NCBI GenBank assembly: GCA_964512145.1
Contig: CAZEIM010000002.1
Coordinates: 1-64,000, forward strand
DNA from: CAYOHR01 sp964512145
GTDB taxonomy: Bacteria > Bacteroidota > Bacteroidia > Flavobacteriales_G > JALEGO01
Direction: 5' to 3'
DNA: 64,000 nt
Shown: positions 44,556-53,170 of the stretch, piece after piece
How positions within the stretch are numbered: position 1 is the first letter of the stretch
How the letters are laid out: every line of letters begins with the position of its first letter
The notes under the pieces: generated by a model
What the model was told of the DNA's origin: nothing
Databases searched by the model: none
The model's input: the letters and a program-made list of their open reading frames with translations, nothing else
Made by a program: the position numbers and the translations under genes

Positions 44556-45056
44556 TTATTCTTCAGAAACATCTTGCGCTGCTTCAACAATTTCAGTAAA
44601 TACCTCGATAAATTCATTAAAATTTGCCCCTTTTAATTCAAAATTAATCCGTTTATATGCCCTAATGATATTGTTTTTATGTATATGTCTTTCAATGCAT
44701 CCATCTTTAAATTTTTTTTGTTTTGGAGTTAATTTTTCTTCCGACTTACATTTAACAATTACAGCATTTTCTTCTGCCGAGTAATAAATACCTTCAGGAT
44801 CTAATGTTTCAATATACATAAAATCTGTTCTGTACACTTCACCATTTTCAGAAAATTTAATAGTAAACCTTTTTTTCTCTATACTAATTTCTCCTTTGGC
44901 TAAAGCGGAATTTAAAAAACTAAGTTTTTCATTTAATACCTTTTCATTTTTTTTATGCAATAAATTTTCAGAAGCCTGTGAATACACACTTGAGGAAATT
45001 ATATGAAATAATAAAAACAAAAAAAATGATAACCCTATTTTAGTACCTTTATTCAT
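44556..45056 (-). CDS. Secreted protein of unknown function
   Basis: The ATG at 45056 gives a signal peptide SFFLFLLFHIISSSVYS then Gln; an earlier in-frame ATG at 45125 would bury it behind 23 extra residues. The ~140-residue mature protein is basic and mixed alpha/beta (KKRFTIKFSENGEVYRTDF, VIVKCKSEEKLTPKQKKF), with an acidic amphipathic end. No domain recognised. First gene of the run to the TPR, Cys-rich and protease genes; divergent from the charged repeat gene at 45175. Confidence 0.72.
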   Translation of the reverse strand: MNKGTKIGLSFFLFLLFHIISSSVYSQASENLLHKKNEKVLNEKLSFLNSALAKGEISIEKKRFTIKFSENGEVYRTDFMYIETLDPEGIYYSAEENAVIVKCKSEEKLTPKQKKFKDGCIERHIHKNNIIRAYKRINFELKGANFNEFIEVFTEIVEAAQDVSEE

Positions 45057-45174
45057 ACAACGAATATAAAAAAATATTTTTTTCATACGCAAATTTTTAG
45101 TGGTGTATGTAAATAAATGAAACATATTTTAATTATTTAAGTAAAAAGCCATAAACACAAATTATAGAAACAAA

Positions 45175-47991
45175 GTGTATGCCAAAATAGTACTTTTACT
45201 TACTTATTTTTATTTTTTGAGCAATAGCTTGTATTCTCAAGATTTCCCTCCCATAAGAGTATATGGGAAGTTTTATTTAGAAAAAGGAAATATTGAGGGT
45301 TCAAAAATATTGGTCAAAAAAGACGGAAAAGTAATGGATGAACTCATTAGTTCGTCTAAATTTGACCTCAACCTCGATATGGGGCATAATTACGAATTTG
45401 TTTTTTCGAAACCGGGTTATGTATCAAAAACTGTACTTATTAGTACCGCAGGAGTCCCTACAGAAAGGGCTGAAATGGGATTTGAACCTTTTCAGTTTAC
45501 CATTAGTTTATTTCCTCAAATGGAAGGCGTAAATACGGTAATTTTTAATCAGCCTATTGCGCAAATTAAATATTCGGAAGATTTAGATGATATTGATTAT
45601 GATACAGATTACACCAAATCCGTACAGGCTGCATTTGAAGAAGCTGAAAAAGCAGCTAAAGAAGAAATGAAAGCCATAGAAGAAGAAGAGAAAAGACAGG
45701 CTAAAGAAAAGTCAGAGCAAGAGGAAGAAGCCAAAAGAAAAGCAGCTGAAGAAGAAGCTAAACAAAAAGCACTCGCTAAAGCAGAAGAAGAAAAAAGATT
45801 AAAAGAAGAACAGGAAAAAAAGAAACAAGAAGAAGAGGCCGCTAGAAAAAAAGCTGAAGAGGAAGAAGCTAAAAGAAAAGCAGCTGAGGAAGAAGCTAAA
45901 CAAAAAGCACTCGCTAAAGCAGAAGAAGAAAAAAGATTAAAAGNNNNNNNNNNNNNNNNNNNNNNNNNNNNNNNNNNNNNNNNNNNNNNNNNNNNNNNNN
46001 NNNNNNNNNNNNNNNNNNNNNNNNNNNNNNNNNNNNNNNNNNNAAGAACAGGAAAAAAAGAAACAAGAGGAAGATGCCGCCAGAAAAAAAGCCGAAGAAG
46101 AAGAAGCCAAAAGAAAAGCTGCGGATGAACTTGCTAAACAACAAGCACTTGCCANNNNNNNNNNNNNNNNNNNNNNNNNNNNNNNNNNNNNNNNNNNNNN
46201 NNNNNNNNNNNNNNNNNNNNNNNNNNNNNNNNNNNNNNNNNNNNNNNNNNNNNNGAAGAAGCCAAAAGAAAAGCTGCGGATGAACTTGCTAAACAACAAG
46301 CACTTGCCAAAGCAGAAGAAGAAAAAAGATTAAAAGAAGAACAAGAAAAAAAGAAACAAGAGGAAGAGGCTGCCAGAAAAAAAGCCGAAGAGGAAGAAGC
46401 CAAAAGAAAAGCTGCGGATGAACTTGCTAAACAACAAGCACTTGCCAAAGCCGAAGAAGAAAAAAGAGTAAAAGAAGAACAAGAAAAAAAGAAGCAAGAG
46501 GAAGAGGCTGTCAGAAAAAAAGCCGAAGAGGAAGAAGCTAAACGAAAAGCTGCGGATGAACTTGCTAAACAACAAGCACTTGCCAAAGCCGAAGAAGAAA
46601 AAAGAGTAAAAGAAGAACAAGAAAAAAAGAAGCAAGAGGAAGAGGCTGTCAGAAAAAAAGCCGAAGAGGAAGAAGCTAAACGAAAAGCTGCGGATGAACT
46701 TGCTAAACAACAAGCACTTGCCAAAGCAGAAGAAGAAAAAAGATTAAAAGAAGAACAAGAAAAAAAGAAACTGGAGGAGGAATTGGCTAGAAAAAAAGCG
46801 CAAGAAAATGAACTGGCTAAAAGGAATACCGAAGAGGATCAGAGAAGAAAAATAAATGGAGAAGAAAATACAAATGAAAAAAAACTTGCAAGCGCAAGCG
46901 ATCAGCTAGATAAACGCAATAAAGCCAATCAATCAGATGAGTTAGATAGAAAAAAATCGGATGAAATTAACAATCAATCCATAAAACCAAATGAATCTTT
47001 GGAACAAAAAAACAACAATCCTAAAAAGGATGAATTAGAGTTAAAAAATAAAAATGAGCCAGATGAATTAGACAAAAAAACTGCCATGAGTAGCCAAGAA
47101 TTAGATAAAAAACAAAAAGCAATGGGCGAAACAATGATAGACCAAAGAATTAAAACAAATTCAGTTTCTAACAACGATAACAGAACCTCTCCTTCATTCC
47201 AAGATGAATTAGATAAAAAATCAAATCCAAATTCAAACAATGAAGATGAACTAGGTAAAAAAAACAGATTGGATGAACCTGAAGATAATACGAACAAAAG
47301 AAACTTAAAAGCTGGTGAATTAATTGATAATACTAGAAAAAAAACAAACCCTGCTTCTGAATCAGACTCTAGAAATAATCCTTCTCCATCCAATGAACTT
47401 GACAAAAAAAATGCAAGTAATCAAAACAATGAAGATGAACTAGGTAAAAAAAACAGATTGGATGAACCTGAAGATAATACGAACAAAAGAAACTTAAAAG
47501 CTGGTGAATTAATTGATAATACTAGAAAAAAAACAAACCCTGCTTCTGAATCAGACTCTAGAAATAATCCTTCTCCATCCAATGAACTTGACAAAAAAAA
47601 TGCAAGTAATCAAAACAATGAAGATGAACTAGGTAAAAAAAACAGATTGGATGAACCTGAAAATAATGCAAACAAAAGAAATTTAAAAGCAGGTGAATTG
47701 GTTGATAATGCTAGAAAAAAAACAAATGCCATGTTAGAAGAAGAATCTAGAAAAAAAACACCTGTATCCACAGAACTTGATCCTAAAAGCAATCCTATTA
47801 AAAAACCAGATCAAATTGATAGAACAGAAGAGTATATTCAACAGGGAAATAAAAAAATTACTATAATTACATTAACGGTTAATGGTGTAAAAACCATTTA
47901 TAAAAAAGTTGAACACAGTTGGGGAGGGATATATTTTTTTAAAGAAGGAACGAGTATACCAGCATCAACATGGGAATTAGAAGCTATGTAA
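45175..47991 (+). CDS. Giant charged tandem-repeat protein with signal peptide (two assembly gaps)
   Basis: GTG start; signal peptide ending LYS|QDF. Residues ~25-95 are a carboxypeptidase-regulatory-like beta domain. A Glu/Lys/Ala-rich coiled-coil region with a 46-residue repeat follows (core AEEEKRLKEEQEKKKQEEE), then an Asn/Asp/Lys-rich section with three 63-residue repeats, and a conserved-looking C-terminal ~55 residues (ITIITLTVNGVKTIYKKVEHSW in part). The two 100-base N-runs are placeholders: the frame changes after the first and returns after the second, so the real length is unknown. A long helical rod across or along the periplasm, or a surface fibre, is plausible but unproven. The start has no good promoter match. 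Confidence 0.8.
45944..46043. other. Assembly gap (100 N placeholder)
   Basis: Exactly 100 N inside the 138-bp tandem repeat; the unit phase and frame do not match across it, so the size is arbitrary. Confidence 0.97.
46155..46254. other. Assembly gap (100 N placeholder)
   Basis: Second 100-N run inside the same repeat; the unit phase shifts by 17 bases relative to the 138-bp period. Confidence 0.97.
47242..47735 (+). repeat. 189-bp (63-codon) tandem repeat, three copies
   Basis: Units start at 47242, 47431 and 47620, all 189 bases apart. By eye the first two copies are identical over their full length; the third matches at the start and then diverges. All are in frame in the charged protein (core GKKNRLDEPEDNTNKRNLKA). 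Confidence 0.92.
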
Positions 47992-48000
47992 AAATATTGT

Positions 48001-48008
48001 TAATTTTG
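48001..48008 (+). promoter_or_regulatory. -7 box (TAATTTTG) next to the 48014 start
   Basis: Exact TAnnTTTG; the predicted start near 48015 falls on the GTG start codon of the next gene. No -33 element is seen, so it may be chance. Confidence 0.4.
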
Positions 48009-48013
48009 ATTGA

Positions 48014-48487
48014 GTGAATATTCGTTTAAAAAATATTTTATGTTTGATGATTACTCTTGTGATGTTTAACTTCACAGAGGAAACATTTAAATATTGTTCA
48101 AACACCGAGACCAAAGAATTTACCATTAATTATCTAGGGGAAGAGTATACCTATAATTCTTCAACTATCACTGAAATTAATTTTATTTTAAAAAAACAAT
48201 TTAAAGAATTTGAAGTACCCTTATCTGATTGGGGATCATATAAGTTTATTTTTAATGTAAAATCATTAAAGCAACCTATAAATATAGAAATATATGATAA
48301 AAAATATAGTGCTAAAGATCGTAAATTGTTATTTTCCTCCAGAGATAATACAAATCATGATGGCATATTCTATTTTATTACCGACAAACCTTATAAAAAA
48401 GTGTTTATTGATTATGGAATACCACCCACAAAAGCTGAAAATTACTCAGGTTGTGTATTAATGGTAGCTGGTTTTAAACATGAATAA
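48014..48487 (+). CDS. Secreted protein of unknown function downstream of the repeat gene
   Basis: 157 aa from a GTG start. The N-terminus RLKNILCLMITLVMFNF is a short hydrophobic signal-like segment, and the rest is beta-rich with two Cys (KYCSNTE, YSGCVLM). The pattern IFNVKSLKQPINIEIYDKKYSAKD suggests a beta-sandwich. No family recognised. It follows the repeat protein by 22 bases and overlaps ligA by 8, so it could be co-transcribed with either. The role is unknown. Confidence 0.7.
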   Translation: MNIRLKNILCLMITLVMFNFTEETFKYCSNTETKEFTINYLGEEYTYNSSTITEINFILKKQFKEFEVPLSDWGSYKFIFNVKSLKQPINIEIYDKKYSAKDRKLLFSSRDNTNHDGIFYFITDKPYKKVFIDYGIPPTKAENYSGCVLMVAGFKHE

Positions 48488-50501
48488 TTTATTAAAATCC
48501 ATTCAAGAAAGAGTAGATTTTTTAATTAAAGAATTAGAAAATCATAATTACTTATATTATGTATTAAATAACCCAAGCATTTCAGATTACGAGTTTGATA
48601 GGATGATGCAGGAATTAGAAGAATTAGAAAAAAAATATCCTCAATATGCATACGAATATTCTCCATCTAAAAGAGTGGGTGGTGATATTACAAAAAAATT
48701 TGAAGTCTATTCACATAAATATCCTATGTTATCATTATCCAACAGCTACACTGTACAGGATATTATTGACTTTGAAAATAGGGTTCAAAAAATATTAGGA
48801 GCTAAAGTTGAATATGTGTGTGAACTAAAATATGATGGAGTAGCAATTGGAATTACTTATATGCACGGAAAGCTATTCAGAGCATTAACACGTGGAGATG
48901 GTGAAAAAGGTGAAGATATAACAAATAATGTTAAAACTATACGATCAATTCCTTTAGTTTTAAAAGGCAAAGACTATCCGGATGAGTTTGAAATTAGAGG
49001 TGAAATTTTTATGCCTATTTCAACATTTAACACATTAAACGAGGAGCGAGTAAATGATGGTGAAGAACCTTACATGAATCCAAGAAATACTGCATCAGGA
49101 ACTCTTAAACTGCAAGACTCTTCGATGGTGTCAAAAAGAAATTTAGACAGCTATTTATATGGCATTTACGGAGATAAACTTTTGTATGAAAATCATTTCG
49201 AAAGTATTGAAAAATGTAAAGAATGGGGTTTCAAAACACCTCCTTCCGAAAAAAAATTCATTCAAAAATGTAAATCAATACAGGAAATACTAGAATTTAT
49301 TAATTATTGGGATACACAAAGAAGTACTTTAGATTTTTTTATCGATGGGGTAGTGATTAAAGTAAATAATTACATTCAACAACAAGAGCTTGGGTTTACA
49401 TCAAAATCACCTAGATGGGCAATAGCATATAAATTTCCTGCTGAAAAAGTTTGTACTTCATTGCTATCTGTTGAGTATCAGGTCGGGCGAACTGGAGCCG
49501 TAACTCCTGTTGCAAATTTAAAGCCAATTATTTTAGGCGGAACAATTGTAAAAAGAGCATCACTACATAATTCTGATATTATTGAAAAATTAGACCTACA
49601 TGAAAACGATGTGGTTTTTGTAGAAAAAGGGGGTGAAATAATCCCTAAAATAACAGGAGTAGATATTGGTAAAAGAAATCCATTATCTTCTAAAATATCT
49701 TTTGTAGAATATTGCCCCGTTTGTAATCATAAGTTAGTAAAAAATACAGGAGAAGCTGCATATTATTGTCCTAACTCGATAAATTGTGAACCTCAAATAA
49801 CCGGGAAATTGATCCATTTCACATCAAAAAAAGCTATGAATATTGAAAGCTTGGGAGAAGAAACAATAAGCTTACTTTATAAAAATAAATTAATTAAAAA
49901 TATTGCCGATTTTTATTTATTAAAAAAAGAGGATATTGCTCCTCTTAATAGAATGGGTGATAAAAGTGCCCAAAACATTATTACGGGGATAGAATTATCT
50001 AAAAAAATTCCATTTGAAAAAGTGTTGTTTGCCCTTGGTATAAGACATGTAGGCGAAACTATTGCCAAAAAATTAGCTCAACATTTTAAATCAATTGATT
50101 ATTTAATGCTTGCTGATGTTAATCAACTAAACGAAGTGCCAGATATTGGAGAAAAAATTGCCGAACAAGTTATTTTATTTTTTTCAAACAAAGAAAATAT
50201 AGCTGTAATTGAACGATTAAAAAGTCACGGACTACAATTTGAAATAAAAAATAACATAGAAGCTGTATCCGAAAAGTTAAAAGGATTAAACTTTGTGGTT
50301 TCTGGCGTTTTTAAACTATTCAGCAGAGAGGAAATTAAAAATCAAATTGAAATTCATGGTGGAAAAAATGTAAGTTCCGTTAGCAATAATACTAATTTTC
50401 TGATAGCCGGAGAAAATATGGGGCCTGCAAAACTTGAAAAAGCGACAAAATTGGGAGTAAAAATCATTTCTGAAGAGGACTTTAAGCTTATGATTGAATA
50501 A
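48480..50501 (+). CDS. ligA: NAD-dependent DNA ligase
   Basis: Seals nicks in DNA during replication and repair using NAD. The Ia domain (YLYYVLNNPSISDYEFD) is followed by the adenylation site CELKYDGVAIG with Lys117, an OB fold, the four-Cys zinc finger (CPVCNH...YYCPNSINC), a helix-hairpin-helix region (RMGDKSAQNI, VPDIGEKIAE) and a C-terminal BRCT domain (FVVSGVFKLFSREEIK). At 673 aa it is full length. Its start overlaps the preceding gene by 8 bases. Confidence 0.97.
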   Translation: MNNLLKSIQERVDFLIKELENHNYLYYVLNNPSISDYEFDRMMQELEELEKKYPQYAYEYSPSKRVGGDITKKFEVYSHKYPMLSLSNSYTVQDIIDFENRVQKILGAKVEYVCELKYDGVAIGITYMHGKLFRALTRGDGEKGEDITNNVKTIRSIPLVLKGKDYPDEFEIRGEIFMPISTFNTLNEERVNDGEEPYMNPRNTASGTLKLQDSSMVSKRNLDSYLYGIYGDKLLYENHFESIEKCKEWGFKTPPSEKKFIQKCKSIQEILEFINYWDTQRSTLDFFIDGVVIKVNNYIQQQELGFTSKSPRWAIAYKFPAEKVCTSLLSVEYQVGRTGAVTPVANLKPIILGGTIVKRASLHNSDIIEKLDLHENDVVFVEKGGEIIPKITGVDIGKRNPLSSKISFVEYCPVCNHKLVKNTGEAAYYCPNSINCEPQITGKLIHFTSKKAMNIESLGEETISLLYKNKLIKNIADFYLLKKEDIAPLNRMGDKSAQNIITGIELSKKIPFEKVLFALGIRHVGETIAKKLAQHFKSIDYLMLADVNQLNEVPDIGEKIAEQVILFFSNKENIAVIERLKSHGLQFEIKNNIEAVSEKLKGLNFVVSGVFKLFSREEIKNQIEIHGGKNVSSVSNNTNFLIAGENMGPAKLEKATKLGVKIISEEDFKLMIE

Positions 50502-50531
50502 CGCTCTGATTAAACCAAATAAAAGCTAATT

Positions 50532-50563
50532 TTTGCATGAACACGTACAAATAAGTACATTTG
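50532..50563 (+). promoter_or_regulatory. Consensus Bacteroidota promoter directly ahead of dusB
   Basis: TTTG at 50532-50535, a 20-base spacer and TACATTTG at 50556-50563. The predicted start near 50570 falls at the GTG start codon (50568), so the mRNA would have no leader. Confidence 0.7.
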
Positions 50564-50567
50564 CATT

Positions 50568-51581
50568 GTGATTAAAATAGGTCATGTTTTATTAGAGGAT
50601 TTTCCAATTCTTCTGGCTCCTATGGAAGACGTAAGTGATCCTCCTTTTAGAGCTGTTTGTAAGCAATACGGAGCCGATTTAATGTATACTGAGTTTATTT
50701 CATCGGAAGGGTTAATAAGAGATGCCGTTAAAAGCAAAAAAAAATTAGATATTTTTGAATATGAACGTCCCATTGGAATTCAAATTTTCGGAGGCGACAT
50801 TCAGGCTATGATAGAAGCTGCAAAAATTGCAGAAGAAGTACAACCAGATTTAATTGACATTAACTACGGTTGCCCGGTAAAAGCGGTAGTTTGCAAAGAG
50901 GCTGGTTCAGGAATTTTAAAAAATATACCTAAAATGGTAGCGATGACCGCTGAAATTGTTAAAGCGGTGAAAAAACCGGTTACCGTAAAAACAAGACTAG
51001 GCTGGGACGATGACTCGAAAAATATTGTGGAGGTAAGCGAACGACTACAAGATGTTGGAATTCAAGCCCTAACAATACATGGTCGAACTCGAGTTCAAAT
51101 GTATAAAGGGGAAGCTGACTGGACATTAATACGTGAAGTAAAAAATAATCCGCGCATACACATTCCAATTTTTGGAAACGGAGATATTACCAGTCCAGAA
51201 AAAGCTTTATTTGCAAAAAACACTTACGGAGTTGACGGTATTATGGTAGGTAGAGCAAGTATAGGTTATCCATGGATTTTTAATGAAATTAAACATTTTT
51301 TAAAAACCGGAAACAAACTTTCTTCACCTTCTATTTCTGAAAGAATTAAAGCAACTAAAAAGCATTTTTATGGTTCTATAGAGTGGAAAGGTGAAAAATT
51401 AGGAATATTAGAAATGCGAAGACATTACGCTAATTATTTTAAAAACATCCCTAATTTTAAGGAATATCGAATGCAATTAGTTACGGCCAACACCATAATA
51501 GAGATAGAAGAAATTTTTGAAAAAATTGAATACGATTATATACATAAACAAGCGTTTGAACCTTTAAATGAATTAATATGA
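50568..51581 (+). CDS. dusB: tRNA-dihydrouridine synthase
   Basis: FMN enzyme reducing uridine to dihydrouridine in tRNA. The FMN-binding start LLAPMEDVSDPPFR, the catalytic Cys in NYGCPVKAVVCKEAG, the KTRLGWDD motif, the HGRTRVQMYKG loop and the GNGDI / GVDGIMVGRA phosphate-binding motifs are all seen. A GTG start is used, because the family N-terminus KIGHVLLEDFP follows directly and no other start lies before the conserved core. Overlaps the next gene by 4 bases (ATGA). Confidence 0.95.
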   Translation: MIKIGHVLLEDFPILLAPMEDVSDPPFRAVCKQYGADLMYTEFISSEGLIRDAVKSKKKLDIFEYERPIGIQIFGGDIQAMIEAAKIAEEVQPDLIDINYGCPVKAVVCKEAGSGILKNIPKMVAMTAEIVKAVKKPVTVKTRLGWDDDSKNIVEVSERLQDVGIQALTIHGRTRVQMYKGEADWTLIREVKNNPRIHIPIFGNGDITSPEKALFAKNTYGVDGIMVGRASIGYPWIFNEIKHFLKTGNKLSSPSISERIKATKKHFYGSIEWKGEKLGILEMRRHYANYFKNIPNFKEYRMQLVTANTIIEIEEIFEKIEYDYIHKQAFEPLNELI

Positions 51582-52465
51582 AAATATCAGTAATTGGATC
51601 CGGTACTATGGGTAATGGGATAGCTCACGTATTTGCTCAATTTGGTTATAATGTAAACTTAATTGATATACATGAACATGCTTTACAAAAAGGTTTACAA
51701 ACAATACAAAAAAACTTAGACCGTCAAGTAAGTAAAGGAATACTTACAGAAGCAGATAAAATAAATACACTACAAAAAATATCTACATTTACTAAAGTGT
51801 CAGAAGGCGTGAGTAACTCAGACTTAGTAATTGAAGCTGCTACTGAACATGAAGCTATAAAACTACAATTATTTAAAGAGTTGGATGAATATACTCCTGC
51901 ACATTGTATTTTGGCCTCTAACACTTCTTCCATTTCTATTACTAAAATTGCATCCGTAACAAAAAGGCCAAATAAAGTAATTGGAATGCACTTTATGAAC
52001 CCTGTGCCAGTAATGAAATTAGTAGAAATTATTAATGGATATTCAACCTCACTTGAAACTACAAAATCCATTGTTGAATTAACAAAAAAAATAGAAAAAA
52101 TACCGGTTCAAGTAAATGATTATCCAGGTTTTATTGCCAATCGAATATTAATGCCAATGATTAATGAGGCTATTTATGCATTGTATGAAGGAGTTGCTGG
52201 AGTACAAGAAATTGATCAAATTATGAAATTGGGCATGGCTCATCCGATGGGTCCATTACAACTAGCAGATTTTATTGGATTAGATGTTTGTTTAGCTATA
52301 CTGCGTGTATTACATGAAGGTTTAGGAAACCAAAAATATGCTCCTTGTCCATTGCTTGTTAATATGGTTACTGCAAAAAAATTGGGGGTAAAATCAGGAG
52401 AAGGATTTTATGTTTATGAAGCTGGAAATAAAGAGTTGAATGTATCAACATATTTTAAAAAATAA
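51578..52465 (+). CDS. 3-hydroxybutyryl-CoA dehydrogenase-type 3-hydroxyacyl-CoA dehydrogenase
   Basis: 295-residue single-copy form. NAD-binding VIGSGTMGNGIAHVFAQFG, catalytic His in IGMHFMNPVPVMKLVEI, and the dimerisation domain YPGFIANRILMPMINEAIY with MGPLQLADFIGLD at the end. It oxidises short-chain 3-hydroxyacyl-CoA, in butyrate-type or polyhydroxyalkanoate metabolism. It is a paralogue of the longer PaaH at 38722. Start overlaps the dusB stop; convergent with mtgA 8 bases downstream. Confidence 0.93.
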   Translation: MKISVIGSGTMGNGIAHVFAQFGYNVNLIDIHEHALQKGLQTIQKNLDRQVSKGILTEADKINTLQKISTFTKVSEGVSNSDLVIEAATEHEAIKLQLFKELDEYTPAHCILASNTSSISITKIASVTKRPNKVIGMHFMNPVPVMKLVEIINGYSTSLETTKSIVELTKKIEKIPVQVNDYPGFIANRILMPMINEAIYALYEGVAGVQEIDQIMKLGMAHPMGPLQLADFIGLDVCLAILRVLHEGLGNQKYAPCPLLVNMVTAKKLGVKSGEGFYVYEAGNKELNVSTYFKK

Positions 52466-52473
52466 TTTATGCC

Positions 52474-53169
52474 CTATGGGTATATCAACACATTATTCCA
52501 CTGATTCATTTGACGAATTATCCAAGATTGTCTTGATTTAACATATTTTCCTGGATTTATTACCCTATATCTCAAAGGACTTGGTAGTACTGCCGTTAAT
52601 AATGCTGATTCACTTTTTGTTAATTGATGGGAATTTTTATTAAAATACTTTTTAGATGCCGCTTGTACTCCGTAAACCCCATCTCCAAACTCTATGCAAT
52701 TTAAATATACGGTCATAATTCTTTCTTTACTCCAAAAAATTTCAATAAGCAGCGTAAAATAAACCTCTAGTCCTTTTCTAAACCAAGTTCTCGAAGGCCA
52801 TAAAAACACATTTTTGGCCGTTTGCTGTGAAATCGTACTAGCTCCCTTTTTGCGTTTTGATTTAGAGTTGTTTTCAACCGCTTTTTCAATAGCTTCAACA
52901 TCAAATCCCCAGTGTTCCAAAAATTTCTGATCCTCAGCACACACTACTGCTAACTGCATATGATTGGGAATTTTATCAATAGACACCCATTTTTTTTTCA
53001 GTTGTATAGGCCTATTATCCATATATTGTTCAACCGTTCTAATCAACATAAGAGGCGTAAATGGTACGGGAATAAATCGAAATAATATGACTGAAAAAAT
53101 ACTTGTAATAAAAAACCATTTTAATAACCAAAACAATTTATATATGATTTTTTTTAAAATTTTTTTCAT
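52474..53169 (-). CDS. mtgA: Monofunctional biosynthetic peptidoglycan transglycosylase
   Basis: Polymerises lipid II into glycan strands. One N-terminal membrane anchor (LFWLLKWFFITSIFSVILF), then a GT51 domain with the catalytic Glu in AEDQKFLEHWGFD, the GASTISQQTAKNVFLWP motif, the second Glu in WSKERIMTVYLN and EFGDGVYGVQAAS. At 231 aa it is typical; there is no transpeptidase domain. It lies 1 base after bioA on the minus strand. Confidence 0.95.
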   Translation of the reverse strand: MKKILKKIIYKLFWLLKWFFITSIFSVILFRFIPVPFTPLMLIRTVEQYMDNRPIQLKKKWVSIDKIPNHMQLAVVCAEDQKFLEHWGFDVEAIEKAVENNSKSKRKKGASTISQQTAKNVFLWPSRTWFRKGLEVYFTLLIEIFWSKERIMTVYLNCIEFGDGVYGVQAASKKYFNKNSHQLTKSESALLTAVLPSPLRYRVINPGKYVKSRQSWIIRQMNQWNNVLIYP

Positions 53170-53170
53170 G

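Larger units (their letters stand above)
45724..46800 (+). repeat. 138-bp (46-codon) tandem repeat, at least six visible copies
   Basis: Units begin at 45724, 45862, (46000 in a gap), 46100, 46255, 46393, 46531 and 46669; fully sequenced neighbours are spaced exactly 138 bases. The last unit decays after about 46770. Copies 46393-46530 and 46531-46668 are close to identical. Copy number is uncertain because of the gaps. Confidence 0.9.

Noticed and set aside
46134..46724. Long minus-strand ORF rich in Ala, Ser, Cys and Phe over the repeat
   Set aside because: It is the mirror of the Glu/Lys/Ala codon repeat and has no start region, signal or promoter of its own.
45724..46800. Regular tandem repeat, considered as CRISPR or satellite array
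   Set aside because: Units are 138 bases with no short-repeat/unique-spacer pattern, are in frame and encode a coiled coil continuous with the signal-peptide gene.
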